A DNA stretch of 64,000 bases, from positions 1 to 64,000 of the forward strand of contig JAWKHI010000045.1 of NCBI GenBank assembly GCA_041394885.1, read 5' to 3'. A model generated the notes under the pieces. That model saw only the letters and a list, made by a program, of their open reading frames with translations, did not search any database and was not told the DNA's origin. The first letter of the stretch is position 1. The number at the start of each line of letters is the position of its first letter. Source of the DNA: DSOI01 sp041394885. GTDB taxonomy: Bacteria > Acidobacteriota > Terriglobia > Bryobacterales > Bryobacteraceae. A program made the position numbers and the translations under genes. This document shows, one piece after another, positions 36,751 to 45,972 of the stretch.

Positions 36751-36779
36751 TTGACACCGGGCTCGCCGAGTCCGATACT
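36751..36779 (+). promoter_or_regulatory. Sigma-70-type promoter of feoAB
   Basis: A perfect -35 box TTGACA (36751-36756) is followed after exactly 17 bases by GATACT (36774-36779, four of six to consensus). Initiation would be expected near 36786, one base before the feoA ATG at 36787, so the message may be leaderless. The competing view is that GGAGGG at 36742-36747 is a ribosome binding site for a TTG start at 36751, which would place translation across the same bases. Confidence 0.5.
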
Positions 36780-36786
36780 AAAGGCG

Positions 36787-37101
36787 ATGCAACTCAGTGG
36801 CAGAAACGGAAAGCGTCTGGCGGACCTGCGGCGCGGCGAACACGGCGTCATCGCCGCCATTGAACTGCCCGACGACATCGCACGCCGTCTGATGGAACTC
36901 GGCTTCCTCCCCGGCGGCATCGTGAAGGTGGGGCGCAGCGCCCCTGGCGGTGACCCTCGCGTGTTCGAAGTCGATGGTTCCGAGGTCGCCCTGCGCCGGG
37001 AAACTTCCCGCCTCATTCACCTCGAAGCTCCTTCCGCACAGGCGGACGCAGCTGCCAACGCGATCGAAACCCCCGGTCAGGCCGGCGCCGTGCGCGGATG
37101 A
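36787..37101 (+). CDS. feoA: FeoA, ferrous iron transport accessory protein
   Basis: A 104-residue SH3-like FeoA protein that assists FeoB at the inner face of the cytoplasmic membrane. The fold begins RLADLRRGEHGVIAAIE, continues RRLMELGFLPGGIVKVG with the conserved LGF-PG motif, and ends FEVDGSEVALRRETSRLIHLE. The last 25 residues are an Ala-rich tail, longer than in most FeoA. The stop overlaps the feoB start (ATGA at 37098-37101). An N-terminal extension of 12 residues from TTG 36751 is possible but does not resemble FeoA starts. Confidence 0.88.
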   Translation: MQLSGRNGKRLADLRRGEHGVIAAIELPDDIARRLMELGFLPGGIVKVGRSAPGGDPRVFEVDGSEVALRRETSRLIHLEAPSAQADAAANAIETPGQAGAVRG

Positions 37102-38984
37102 GCCACTGCGGTCCCGCTCCCGCATCCACGCTCGTACAGGTGAGCCCGGCCGCACGCCCCCGCTTGATCGCCCTCGTCGGGCCGCCCAATTCCGGCAAGT
37201 CCACTTTGTTCAATTTGCTCACCGGTTTGCGCCAGAAAGTGGCCAACTACCCCGGTGTCACCGTCGAACAGCATCGCGGCAAGCTGCAAATGGATGGCGG
37301 CCGCCACGCCGACATCGTTGACCTGCCCGGTATCTACAGCCTGGAGCCCCGCTCCGACGATGAGCGCGTCACCCGCGACGTTCTCACCGGCCAGATGCCG
37401 GGCTCGGCCAAACCCGACGCGATTCTTCTCGTCCTCGACGCCACCAACCTCGGCCGTCATCTCGCTCTCGCCGCTCCTGTGCTCGGCCTCGGCATCCCCA
37501 CCCTGGTGATCCTCAACATGGCCGATGACCTTAAAAAACGCGGCGGGCGCGTCGACACCGCCGAGGTTGCCGCGAAACTGGGAACGCCCGTCGTGCTGGT
37601 GAGCGCCATTCGCAATCAAGGCATGGAACCGGTGCGGGAATTTCTGCGCGGCGAATTGGCCGTGCCCGCTCCGCTCGAACTCCCCGTCCTCAACAACGTT
37701 CCCACCTGCAGAGCCTGGGCCGCGCGCGTGTCCGGATCCTACGAAGCGCCCGCGCCCCCCAAATGGACCCGCCGCCTGGATGCAATCTTCTTGCATCCTC
37801 TGTGGGGGCCGCTTGTCTTTCTCGCCGTTGTGGTGGGCGTGTTCCAATCCATCTTCACCCTCGCCCCTCCCCTGATGGATCTGGTGGAGGCCGCCGTCGC
37901 CGTGTCCGGATCCTGGGTGGGCGCGCACCTGCCCGACGGGATGTTCCGCGCCCTGGTGGTTGAGGGCATCTGGGGCGGCGTCGGTTCCGTCGTCGTTTTT
38001 CTGCCCCAGATCCTGATCCTGTTTCTGTTCATCGGTATCCTCGAGGATTCCGGCTATCTCTCCCGCGCCGCCCTCATTGCGGACCGCACCATGGCCAAGA
38101 TCGGCCTGCAGGGGAAATCCTTCATCCCGCTGCTTTCCGCCTACGCCTGCGCCGTGCCCGCCATCATGGCCACCCGCACCATTGAAAACAAGCGGGACCG
38201 GATTGCCACCATCCTCATCGCGCCCTTCATGACCTGCTCGGCGCGCCTGCCCGTCTACACGCTCATCATCGCCGCTTTCATTCCGGATCGTCCCCTTGCC
38301 GGCCGCCTCCTGGGCACCCAGGCCGGCGCCCTGTTCGGTCTCTACATCCTCGGCTTCCTCGCCGCCGCCGTCACCGCGCGCGCACTCAAGTCGTCGATCC
38401 TCAAGAGTGACCGCACTCCCTTCGTGATGGAACTGCCTCCGTACCGGCGGCCTTCCCTGCGCTCGCTCGGATTGCGCCTGCTGGACCGGGCGAAGGTTTT
38501 CCTCCGCCGCGCCGGCACCGTCATTCTCGTAGTCGCCATCGGGTTGTGGATCCTCGCGCACATTCCGCTCGACCACGGGAAAGCGCCGGAGATCCGCGAT
38601 AGTCTCGCCGGAACCGTCGGCCGCGCCGTGGAACCCGTCATCAAGCCGCTCGGATTCAATTGGAAAATCGGCATCGGCCTCATCACCAGCCTCGCCGCCC
38701 GCGAAGTCATCGTCGGCACCCTCGGCGCCATCTACGGCATCGAGAACGCCGACGAAGAAACCATCGGACTCCGCGAAGCCCTCCAGCGCGACCTCTCACC
38801 CGGCGGCGCCGCCGCTCTGCTCATCTTCTTCGCCTTCGCCATGCAGTGCATGTCCACCGTCGCCGTGGTGAAGCGCGAAACCGGCGGCTGGAAGTGGCCG
38901 ATTCTCCAGTTCGCCTACATGACCGGGCTCGCCTACGTCTGCGCCTGGGCCGCTAACGTCGCCGTCACCCGCTGGTTGGCCTGA
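37098..38984 (+). CDS. feoB: FeoB ferrous iron transporter
   Basis: A 628-residue Fe(II) permease. The N-terminal G domain has G1 GPPNSGKST at residues 28-36, G3 DLPGIYSL at about 75, and G4 NMADD at about 140. A short helical spacer follows. The membrane part starts near residue 230 and has the two Gate regions (QILILFLFIGILEDSGYLSRAA, AYACAVPAIMATRT, then TSLAARE and FAFAMQCMSTVAVVKRETG). It is slightly shorter than the usual 650-770 residues because the C-terminal cytoplasmic tail is absent. Translation is coupled to feoA. No feoC gene follows. Confidence 0.95.
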   Translation: MSHCGPAPASTLVQVSPAARPRLIALVGPPNSGKSTLFNLLTGLRQKVANYPGVTVEQHRGKLQMDGGRHADIVDLPGIYSLEPRSDDERVTRDVLTGQMPGSAKPDAILLVLDATNLGRHLALAAPVLGLGIPTLVILNMADDLKKRGGRVDTAEVAAKLGTPVVLVSAIRNQGMEPVREFLRGELAVPAPLELPVLNNVPTCRAWAARVSGSYEAPAPPKWTRRLDAIFLHPLWGPLVFLAVVVGVFQSIFTLAPPLMDLVEAAVAVSGSWVGAHLPDGMFRALVVEGIWGGVGSVVVFLPQILILFLFIGILEDSGYLSRAALIADRTMAKIGLQGKSFIPLLSAYACAVPAIMATRTIENKRDRIATILIAPFMTCSARLPVYTLIIAAFIPDRPLAGRLLGTQAGALFGLYILGFLAAAVTARALKSSILKSDRTPFVMELPPYRRPSLRSLGLRLLDRAKVFLRRAGTVILVVAIGLWILAHIPLDHGKAPEIRDSLAGTVGRAVEPVIKPLGFNWKIGIGLITSLAAREVIVGTLGAIYGIENADEETIGLREALQRDLSPGGAAALLIFFAFAMQCMSTVAVVKRETGGWKWPILQFAYMTGLAYVCAWAANVAVTRWLA

Positions 38985-39047
38985 TACCTGAAAAAATTGT
39001 TGCCCCGGGTAGCGACGTTCTCCCCGCGTCCTGCTACTCTCATAGAA

Positions 39048-40109
39048 ATGTCGATCATGCTCGACGAGATCCGGCAGCAGCCGGACATCCTGGACCGTAC
39101 TCTGCGCGAACAGATTCCCGCGGTCGAACAACTGAAGCGTCTGCTCGAACAACGCAAGCCGCGGATGGTGATTCTGGCCGCGCGCGGCACCTCCGATAAC
39201 GCCGCCCTGTTCGGCCGTTACCTGCTCGAAATATCCACCGGCACGCCCGTTTCCATGGCCGCGCCTTCGATCTTTACCCTCTATGGCGGCGCCATCGATT
39301 ACCGGGACGCTCTCGTGGTCGGCATTTCCCAGTCGGGCGAATCCACCGACACCAACATCGTGCTCGAGCGCGCCCGCGCCCGCGGCGCCCTGACCGTCGG
39401 CATCACCAATGAAGCCGCCAGTTCCATGGCCTCCATCGCCGAGATCGTCTTCCTCGTGCGCGCCGGCCGCGAACGCAGCGTCGCCGCCACCAAAACCTAC
39501 ACCGGCCAGTTGCTGATGGTTTACCTGCTCGCCTACGCCATGGGCGCGCCCATCTCGCTCGACCAGTTGCGGCAGATCCCCGCCTGGGCCGACGCCGCTC
39601 TGCGCCTGGAAAACGATATCGGCGTCCGCGCCTCGCGCTACCGGTTCATGGAAAGGACCGTCGTCGTCGGCCGCGGCTTGAACTACGCCAACGCCTTCGA
39701 ATTCGCACTCAAGCTCATGGAGACCTGCTACATCGTCGCCGAACGGTTCTCCTCGGCGGACTTCCTCCACGGCCCAATCGCCATGGTCGAGTCCTCGTTT
39801 CCCGTTTTCCTGTTCACGCCCGGAGGCGTCACATGGTCTTCCATGCAAACCATCCTGGAAAAAGTGGGCGAAGCCAAGGCCGAGATGCTGCTTATCACTG
39901 ATCGCGCCAACCCGGAAGCGCTCAACCTGGGGCTGCGCACGGTGTGCGTGCCGGCGCGCGTGAGCAATGAAGGTCCGCTGCCGGAAGATGTGTTCACGCC
40001 CATCCCCTACATCATCCCGGCCCAACTGTTCGCCGCCGCTCTAGCCGTGGAAAAAGGGTTGAATCCCGATCAGCCGCGCGGGCTCTCCAAGGTGACGCGG
40101 ACTCTATAG
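39048..40109 (+). CDS. Double-SIS-domain sugar isomerase (GlmS C-terminal/AgaS-like)
   Basis: A 353-residue protein with two SIS domains, related to the isomerase half of glucosamine-6-phosphate synthase but without a glutaminase domain. The first SIS shows VILAARGTSDNAALFGRYLLE and GISQSGESTDTNIVLERAR. The conserved helix with ERSVAATKTYTGQL links to the second SIS (VVVGRGLNYANAFEFALKLME, then SADFLHGPIAMVE). The C-terminal KxxTxTL-type ending (GLSKVTRTL) is typical of GlmS-like enzymes. It probably isomerises or deaminates an amino-sugar phosphate. ATG 39048 gives a normal N-terminus. Confidence 0.82.
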   Translation: MSIMLDEIRQQPDILDRTLREQIPAVEQLKRLLEQRKPRMVILAARGTSDNAALFGRYLLEISTGTPVSMAAPSIFTLYGGAIDYRDALVVGISQSGESTDTNIVLERARARGALTVGITNEAASSMASIAEIVFLVRAGRERSVAATKTYTGQLLMVYLLAYAMGAPISLDQLRQIPAWADAALRLENDIGVRASRYRFMERTVVVGRGLNYANAFEFALKLMETCYIVAERFSSADFLHGPIAMVESSFPVFLFTPGGVTWSSMQTILEKVGEAKAEMLLITDRANPEALNLGLRTVCVPARVSNEGPLPEDVFTPIPYIIPAQLFAAALAVEKGLNPDQPRGLSKVTRTL

Positions 40110-40110
40110 C

Positions 40111-41028
40111 CTATCGCGGGCCCGGCCTCACCCACAGCAGGCGGGCGCCGGCCCGGTACACCAGATCGCCGCCGTCGGCGCCTATCAAAAACGAACTCTC
40201 CAGGCTGCCCCCCGCAGGCAGCATCGCCGCCACCGGGTGCCACGTCCGTGAGGCCGTATCGAGCACCTGCAACTGCCGTGACGGGCCCTCGCCGAACATT
40301 CCGTACAACCGGCCATCGGAGCCGTATGCGCGGGGAAACGGGGCGCTCGGAATCACGGTGCGGCTCACCAGTTCTCCCCGCTCGTTCCATTCCATCCATT
40401 CGGCGGGGTTATCCGAATGGTTCTCGTGGATCACCGCCCCGATGCGCCCGCCGCCCGCCGACATCGTCCAGTAGCCTCCGCCGGCCCGGCCCGGTTGGGA
40501 TTTCGCGCCCGGCCACAGCGAACGCGCCAGATAGCCGCCCATCGGCGCGCCGTCCGGCGAAAATTTGCGGACAACGAAATAGTCTTCCTTCTCCTCAACA
40601 TCCGGCCGATGGCGATCGCGCTGAAACCCGAGGCTCCACAGATTTCCGCCGCTGTCGAAGCACAAGGCATTGGCCACATACTCCTGCGTGGCGATGAAGC
40701 CCTCCCGCTGTCCCGACGCGGTCAGGATTTCGATCCCGCTTTGCCTGCCCGGAGTGCCGACGCTCACCGCCACCCTGCCCCGCCCATCCACCGCCACCGC
40801 GGATGCGCTGCAGGCCTCGCTGCCCGGACAAGACACAACCACGTCGAAGGCGAGCGCGCCGCCCGGCCGAAACACCTTCAGCCGGTTCGGCCTCTGTAGC
40901 GAAAGCAAGTGGCCTTTGTCGAATCGCGGCGCCGCCGGCCCGGTGTCGGCGTAGATTTGCTCCCTCGGCTGCGCTTCGGCGAGCATGAGCACCGGAAGAA
41001 GGACGGCCAGGAGGGACACCCCATTCAT
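40111..41028 (-). CDS. Exported beta-propeller-like protein, function unknown
   Basis: A 305-residue protein with a signal peptide (NGVSLLAVLLPVLMLAEA). The body consists of short beta repeats (VAVDGRGRVAVSVGTPGR, ALCFDSGGNLWSLGFQ, VVRKFSPDGAPMGGYLA, RAYGSDGRLYGMFGEG), as in NHL or TolB-type propellers. Two Cys near residue 68 and 73 may pair. No catalytic motif was found. The gene is convergent with the SIS gene, with a single base between the two stop codons, and lies downstream of the efflux operon on the same strand after 15 bases. Confidence 0.6.
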   Translation of the reverse strand: MNGVSLLAVLLPVLMLAEAQPREQIYADTGPAAPRFDKGHLLSLQRPNRLKVFRPGGALAFDVVVSCPGSEACSASAVAVDGRGRVAVSVGTPGRQSGIEILTASGQREGFIATQEYVANALCFDSGGNLWSLGFQRDRHRPDVEEKEDYFVVRKFSPDGAPMGGYLARSLWPGAKSQPGRAGGGYWTMSAGGGRIGAVIHENHSDNPAEWMEWNERGELVSRTVIPSAPFPRAYGSDGRLYGMFGEGPSRQLQVLDTASRTWHPVAAMLPAGGSLESSFLIGADGGDLVYRAGARLLWVRPGPR

Positions 41029-41043
41029 GCCGTCATTGTACTG

Positions 41044-44000
41044 CTAGTCCCCGGTTTGCGACACCGCGGCCACCTGCCGGCGTCCGGCCAGTCGTGCCGC
41101 CAAATCGTCGAACAGCGAGTACGCCACCGGTGTCACGATCAGCGTGAGCAACAGCGACAGGCTCTGTCCGCCGATCACGATGATCGCGATCGATCGCCGC
41201 TCTTCCGCCCCCGGACCGTTGCCGAGCGCCAGCGGCAGCATCCCCGCCACCAGCGTCATCGTCGTCATCAGAATCGGACGCAGCCGGTCGCGATTGGCCT
41301 GCAGGATCGCCTCCAGCCGCGGCATTCCTTCCCGCCGCAGATTGTTGGTGTGGTCCACCTGCAGGATCGAGTTCTTCTTCACCACCCCGAACAAAACCAG
41401 GATTCCCAGCGCCGAATACAAATTCAGCGTGTCCTGGAACATCCATAGCGACAGGAATCCGAACGGCACCGCCAGCGGCAGGCTCAGAAGGATCGTCACC
41501 GGATGCACCAGATTCTCGAATTGCGACGCCAGAATCATGTACATGAAAACCACCGATAGCCCGAATGCCAGCAGGAACTCCACCAGCGTCTGATTGAACT
41601 CGCGCCCGCGCCCGATCACCGTCGTGGAATACGCGGCCGGAAGATTCAATCCCGCGGCCGCTTTGTGCATTTCCTCCAACCGGTCCGCCAGCGCATACCC
41701 GGTCGAGACGTTGGCGCGGATGCCCACCTGCCGTTGACGGTCCAGCCCCTCGATCCGATACGCTGTCATCCCCGGCCGCATCGTCACCAGGTTGTCCAGC
41801 CGCACCATGCCCGTCTTTGACGACGGCACATATAATTTCGAGACCGTCTCCGGCGAGTTGCGATCCCCGTCGCTCAGCCTCACTTCCACGTCGTAATCCT
41901 CGGCCAGTTTGTCGTCTCTGTACCGCGACACTTCGTCGTCGCCGCCCACCATCAGCCGCAGTGAGCCCGCGATGTCGCTGGCATCCACACCCAGGTCGGC
42001 CGCGCGGTTGCGGTCAATGAAAACCCGCAACTCGGGTTTGGTCAGCCGCAGCGTCGTGTCCACGTCAGCCAGCCCGGGGATCTCGAGCGCCGCGCTGCGC
42101 AGCCGCTCGCTGTAGTCGTTCAGCGCTTCCAGTTCCGGACCCCGGATCACGTAGTCGATATCCACCGGCGCCGACCCCTGGCTCATCGTCTGCACGTTGC
42201 GCACCTGGATCCGCACGTCCGGCAAACGCTCCTTCAGCCGCGCCCGCACCGCGGTCATCACCTCGCGCTGCGAATAGAGTCCCGCGAACGCCTCCATCGG
42301 CTTGCCCTCGAGCGTTTTGCTAACGATGCGCGGCAGCGATAACACCCGGTCCTCGATCGGCGCGATTCGTACGAACAGCCGTCCCGAATTCACGTTCTGC
42401 AGGTATCCGGTGCCCACCACGGAAAGCACGTGCTCCACGCCCGGCAACTCGCGCATCTCGCCGGCGATGCGGTCGAGCACCTGCTCCATCGCGATCAGGC
42501 TCGTGCCCTCGGGCGCAATCACCGACATCTCGAACTCGCTCTCGTCCACGTTGGTGGGAATATACTCCTGCCGCACCATCCGGTAAAGCGGAGCCGTACA
42601 CGCCATCACCGCGATCGCAAGCGCCGCTACCATCGCCCGGTGCCGCATCGCCCACCCGAGCAGGGCCATGTAGAAGCGCTCCACCAGGCCATAGAAGCCC
42701 CGCCGCGATCCGCCCCCGTGACCCAGGTTGCCCACCGTCAGTAGCCGTGAACTCATCATCGGCGTGAGACTGAAGCTCACCAGCAGCGATACCAGAATCG
42801 CAACCGCCGCCGTGAAGCCGAACGAATAGAGAAACCGTCCCGACACCGACGACATGAACGAGACCGGCAGAAAAACCACCACCAGACTGAACGTGGTGGC
42901 CATCACCGCCAGGCCGATGTCCTTGGTCGCCCGGATCGCCGCCTGCCGCGGCTGCAGCTTCTTTTCTTCGATGAACCGGAATATGTTTTCGAGCACCACG
43001 ATCGCGTCGTCGATCACCACGCCCACCATCAGCACCAGTGCCAGCATCGTGATGTTGTTCAGCGTGAACCCCAGCCAGCGCATCGGGCCGAACGTGGCGA
43101 TGATCGACGCCGGGATCGCCACCGCCGCGATCACCGTCGCCCGCCAGTTCCGCATGAACAGCAGCACCACCAGCGACGCGAGAATTGACCCCAGGATCAA
43201 GTGGAGCTGCACTTCATGAAACGCGGCTTCGATGTAGCGCGACTGGTCCTGCACCAGATCCAGTTCCACTCCCGGCGGCAGCAACTCGCGTACCCGGCCC
43301 AGTCGCGCCTTCACGTTGTCGATCACCTCGATCGTGTTGGCGCCCGACTGCCGCCGCACCTCCAACCCCACCGCGAGCTTTCCGTCGTAGCGCGCCGACG
43401 TCCGCCGCTCCTTGTGCCCGTCCTCGGCATATCCGATGTCGCGGATCTTGACAGGCGTGTTCCCGATCGTCGACACCACCAGTTCGTTGAACAACTGCGG
43501 ATCCGGGAACCGGCCGAAGGTGCGCAGCACCAGTTCGCGATGCCCCTCGTCCACCCGGCCGCCCGGAATCTCGGAGTTCTGCCGCGCCACCGCGTCCCGC
43601 ACCGCCAGGATCGGGATCTTGTACGCCGCCAGCCGGTCGGCGTCCACCCAGACGTTGATCGCGCGGCGCTCCCCGCCCACGATCACCACCTGACCCACCC
43701 CGCCCACCGATTCAATCGAATCCTGCACGTCGCGGTCGGCGATTTCGTACAATTCGCGCGCCGTCTTGTTCCCCGTCAGCACGATCGTCAGAATCGGCGC
43801 CGAATCGGTGTCGAGCTTCCGGATCAGCGGCGGCTTGGCGTCCCGCGGCAGCAGGCTCAGCACGCTTGAAACCGCGTCCCGCACGTCCTGCGCCGCCACG
43901 TCGATGTCGCGGTTGATCAGGAACGTCAGCGTCACGATCGATACAGACTCGGTGGAGGTGGAACGGATCATGTCGATCCCTTCCACCGTCGCCACGGCGT

Positions 44001-44208
44001 CCTCGATGCGCCGTGTGATCGTGCTCTCGATCTCTTCCGGTGAGGCGCCCGGCAACTGCACACGCACCGAAATGATCGGCAAATCCACGTCCGGGAACCG
44101 ATCCACCCCGAGCTTGGTGTAGGAAACTCCGCCGATCACCACCAGGAACAGGATCAGCATCACCGCGAACACCGGACGAGCGACGCAGACTTCAGCCAGT
44201 TTCTGCAT
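41044..44208 (-). CDS. RND-family efflux transporter, AcrB/MexB-like
   Basis: A 1054-residue inner-membrane pump of the HAE-RND family, exporting drugs or other hydrophobic compounds with proton influx. It begins AEVCVARPVFAVMLILFLVVIGG with a short cytoplasmic tail and has the usual 12 helices and two large periplasmic loops. The proton-relay Asp pair is in GVVIDDAIVVLENIF at about residue 400. PGASPEEIE, DLPIISVRVQLPG and LGILVLFGVVKKNSILQVD are family motifs. It follows the adaptor gene by 6 bases. No outer-membrane TolC-like gene is in the window. Confidence 0.93.
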   Translation of the reverse strand: MQKLAEVCVARPVFAVMLILFLVVIGGVSYTKLGVDRFPDVDLPIISVRVQLPGASPEEIESTITRRIEDAVATVEGIDMIRSTSTESVSIVTLTFLINRDIDVAAQDVRDAVSSVLSLLPRDAKPPLIRKLDTDSAPILTIVLTGNKTARELYEIADRDVQDSIESVGGVGQVVIVGGERRAINVWVDADRLAAYKIPILAVRDAVARQNSEIPGGRVDEGHRELVLRTFGRFPDPQLFNELVVSTIGNTPVKIRDIGYAEDGHKERRTSARYDGKLAVGLEVRRQSGANTIEVIDNVKARLGRVRELLPPGVELDLVQDQSRYIEAAFHEVQLHLILGSILASLVVLLFMRNWRATVIAAVAIPASIIATFGPMRWLGFTLNNITMLALVLMVGVVIDDAIVVLENIFRFIEEKKLQPRQAAIRATKDIGLAVMATTFSLVVVFLPVSFMSSVSGRFLYSFGFTAAVAILVSLLVSFSLTPMMSSRLLTVGNLGHGGGSRRGFYGLVERFYMALLGWAMRHRAMVAALAIAVMACTAPLYRMVRQEYIPTNVDESEFEMSVIAPEGTSLIAMEQVLDRIAGEMRELPGVEHVLSVVGTGYLQNVNSGRLFVRIAPIEDRVLSLPRIVSKTLEGKPMEAFAGLYSQREVMTAVRARLKERLPDVRIQVRNVQTMSQGSAPVDIDYVIRGPELEALNDYSERLRSAALEIPGLADVDTTLRLTKPELRVFIDRNRAADLGVDASDIAGSLRLMVGGDDEVSRYRDDKLAEDYDVEVRLSDGDRNSPETVSKLYVPSSKTGMVRLDNLVTMRPGMTAYRIEGLDRQRQVGIRANVSTGYALADRLEEMHKAAAGLNLPAAYSTTVIGRGREFNQTLVEFLLAFGLSVVFMYMILASQFENLVHPVTILLSLPLAVPFGFLSLWMFQDTLNLYSALGILVLFGVVKKNSILQVDHTNNLRREGMPRLEAILQANRDRLRPILMTTMTLVAGMLPLALGNGPGAEERRSIAIIVIGGQSLSLLLTLIVTPVAYSLFDDLAARLAGRRQVAAVSQTGD

Positions 44209-44214
44209 GGAACC

Positions 44215-45435
44215 CTACCGTGGCGCCGCCGGCGTCACCGTCACCTTGCGCCCGTTCGTCATCCGGTCATTGGCGTTCACCACCAGCCGCTCGCCTTCCC
44301 GCAGGCCCTCCAGAATCTCTACCATTTCGCCCGGTAGCCGCCGGCCGGACCGGATCAGACGCTCCGCCAGCGCATCGTTTTCCACCACGAACACACGTTC
44401 GATCCCGGCAAACGAAATCATCGACGACAACGGAACCGCGATCCCGCGTGATTCCGGATTCACCACGATCGTCGCATCGGCGAACGAGCCCGGCCGCAGC
44501 CGTCCATCGGCGTTCGGAATCTCACCCTCGATCACGAGCGACCGGCTTTGCGATTCGAGCGCCGGGGAAAGGCGCACCACGCGGCCCGCCCGGCTTTCTC
44601 CCGATCCCGCCAGCCGCACGTCGATCCGCTGCCCCGGCCGCACCTTCGGGGCCAGCCGCTCCGGCACCTCCAGCCGCAACCGCAGCGGATGCTGCCGCAC
44701 CAGCGTGATGATCGGCGCATTCACCGGCAGATACTCCCCGAGCGAGGCCACCCGCCGCGTCACCGCGCCCGGGAAAGGCGCGCGGATGGTGCAATCGGCG
44801 CGCTGCTGGCGTGCTAGTTCGAGTTGCGCCCGGCGCTCGGTCAGTTGGGCGCGCAACTGGGCCACTTCCTCGAGCGCCGCCTGGTATTGCGCCTCCACGC
44901 CCTGAGCCCTCACCTGCGCTTTCTCGAATTCGATCCGCGACACCACTCCGTCGTTGCTCAACCGCGTCGTGGTGTCGAAGATGAAACGGGCCTCCTTCAA
45001 CGCCGCCGCCGCCGTCCGCACCATGGCCGTGTTCTCGGGAGTCACGTCGTCGCTTTGCTGGCCGGCGATGCCCAGCCGCGCCCGGATCTGATCCACCTGC
45101 GCCTGCGCCTGGCCCAGCCGGAAATCGTAGTCGGTGGTGTCGATCTCGGCGAGCACATCGCCGGCGCGGACGTGGGACCCCAGATCCGCCAGCAGCCGCT
45201 CGACCCGCCCCGGCACCTTCGCCGAAACCGTGGTCATATCCTCGGCGAACAATTCCCCCGTGGCGGTGATGATCTCGGGAATCGGCGTGATCACCACCGG
45301 TTGTAGCGTCACCGGGATCGCCGGGCGCTGTTCCTTGGCGGCCACGTTCGCGCCCGAATAGGGCCCGGAGCAGGACGCGAGAACCGTCACAACAGCGAGC
45401 ATGGAGCGGTACGGCGGAGCGCAACGGACGAACAT
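44215..45435 (-). CDS. RND efflux periplasmic adaptor (membrane fusion lipoprotein)
   Basis: A 406-residue MFP/HlyD-type adaptor linking the RND pump to an outer-membrane channel. The N-terminus MLAVVTVLASCSG has a lipobox (LASC), so it should be lipid-anchored. A biotinyl-lipoyl-like domain is split by a coiled hairpin (VPGRVERLLADLGSHVRAGDV, then AQAQVDQIRARLG to RRAQLELARQQRAD, then TIRAPFPGAVTRR). Beta-barrel and membrane-proximal domains follow, ending LVVNANDRMTNGRKVTV. ATG 45435 gives the lipoprotein signal; the frame is open upstream without coding character. Confidence 0.9.
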   Translation of the reverse strand: MFVRCAPPYRSMLAVVTVLASCSGPYSGANVAAKEQRPAIPVTLQPVVITPIPEIITATGELFAEDMTTVSAKVPGRVERLLADLGSHVRAGDVLAEIDTTDYDFRLGQAQAQVDQIRARLGIAGQQSDDVTPENTAMVRTAAAALKEARFIFDTTTRLSNDGVVSRIEFEKAQVRAQGVEAQYQAALEEVAQLRAQLTERRAQLELARQQRADCTIRAPFPGAVTRRVASLGEYLPVNAPIITLVRQHPLRLRLEVPERLAPKVRPGQRIDVRLAGSGESRAGRVVRLSPALESQSRSLVIEGEIPNADGRLRPGSFADATIVVNPESRGIAVPLSSMISFAGIERVFVVENDALAERLIRSGRRLPGEMVEILEGLREGERLVVNANDRMTNGRKVTVTPAAPR

Positions 45436-45577
45436 AGTGATTCGGGGCCATTTTCTCACAAACCGTTCAAGCTGCCGGTCCGCACGCCGATGAGGGGATT
45501 GTAACCGGATAATGAGCACTGATTTCCTGGCCGTTGTCTGGATTTTTCTATAGCAGCAGTGAGGCGCAAGGAGGACT

Positions 45578-45952
45578 ATGGCGGTCGACATTTTGATCGT
45601 CGATGATTCGGCGGCGATCCGGAAGATTCTGCAGCGGGTCTTGTATCAGGCGGAAGTCCCTGTGGGTAAGATTTTCGAAGCCAACGACGGTGCCGAGGCT
45701 CTGGATGTGCTGAAGCAGAACCGCGTCGGCTTGATCCTGTCCGATATCAACATGCCGAACATGGACGGATTGCAGTTGTTGGGCGAACTGAAAGGAGCTG
45801 CGTCGGCTCACAAGGACGTTCCCATTGTCATGATCACTACCGAGGGTTCCCAGGCCAAGGTGATGGAGGCAGTGAATCTCGGTGCGGTGGGCTACGTGCG
45901 CAAGCCGTTCACCGCCGAGCAAATCAAGGAGAAGTTGGTGGGGCTGATCTAG
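45578..45952 (+). CDS. cheY: CheY-like single-domain response regulator
   Basis: A 124-residue receiver domain. The phospho-acceptor is D56 in LILSDINMPNMDG, with acidic D9 and D10 in LIVDDS, T87/T88 in VMITTEG, and K109 in YVRKPF. No output domain is attached. AAGGAGG at 45568-45574 is a strong ribosome binding site. The adjacent cheX, 20 bases downstream, encodes a probable phosphatase for it, so the pair forms a two-gene signalling module. It starts 142 bases from the divergent efflux adaptor gene. No kinase or receptor is encoded nearby, so its partners must lie elsewhere. Confidence 0.9.
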   Translation: MAVDILIVDDSAAIRKILQRVLYQAEVPVGKIFEANDGAEALDVLKQNRVGLILSDINMPNMDGLQLLGELKGAASAHKDVPIVMITTEGSQAKVMEAVNLGAVGYVRKPFTAEQIKEKLVGLI

Positions 45953-45972
45953 CCCTTGCCAGGGAGAAACCG

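Noticed and set aside
38796..40025. A 409-codon minus-strand open frame opposite feoB and the SIS gene
   Set aside because: It spans the antisense of two unrelated genuine genes and their spacer, with Gly, His and Asp-rich low-complexity translation.
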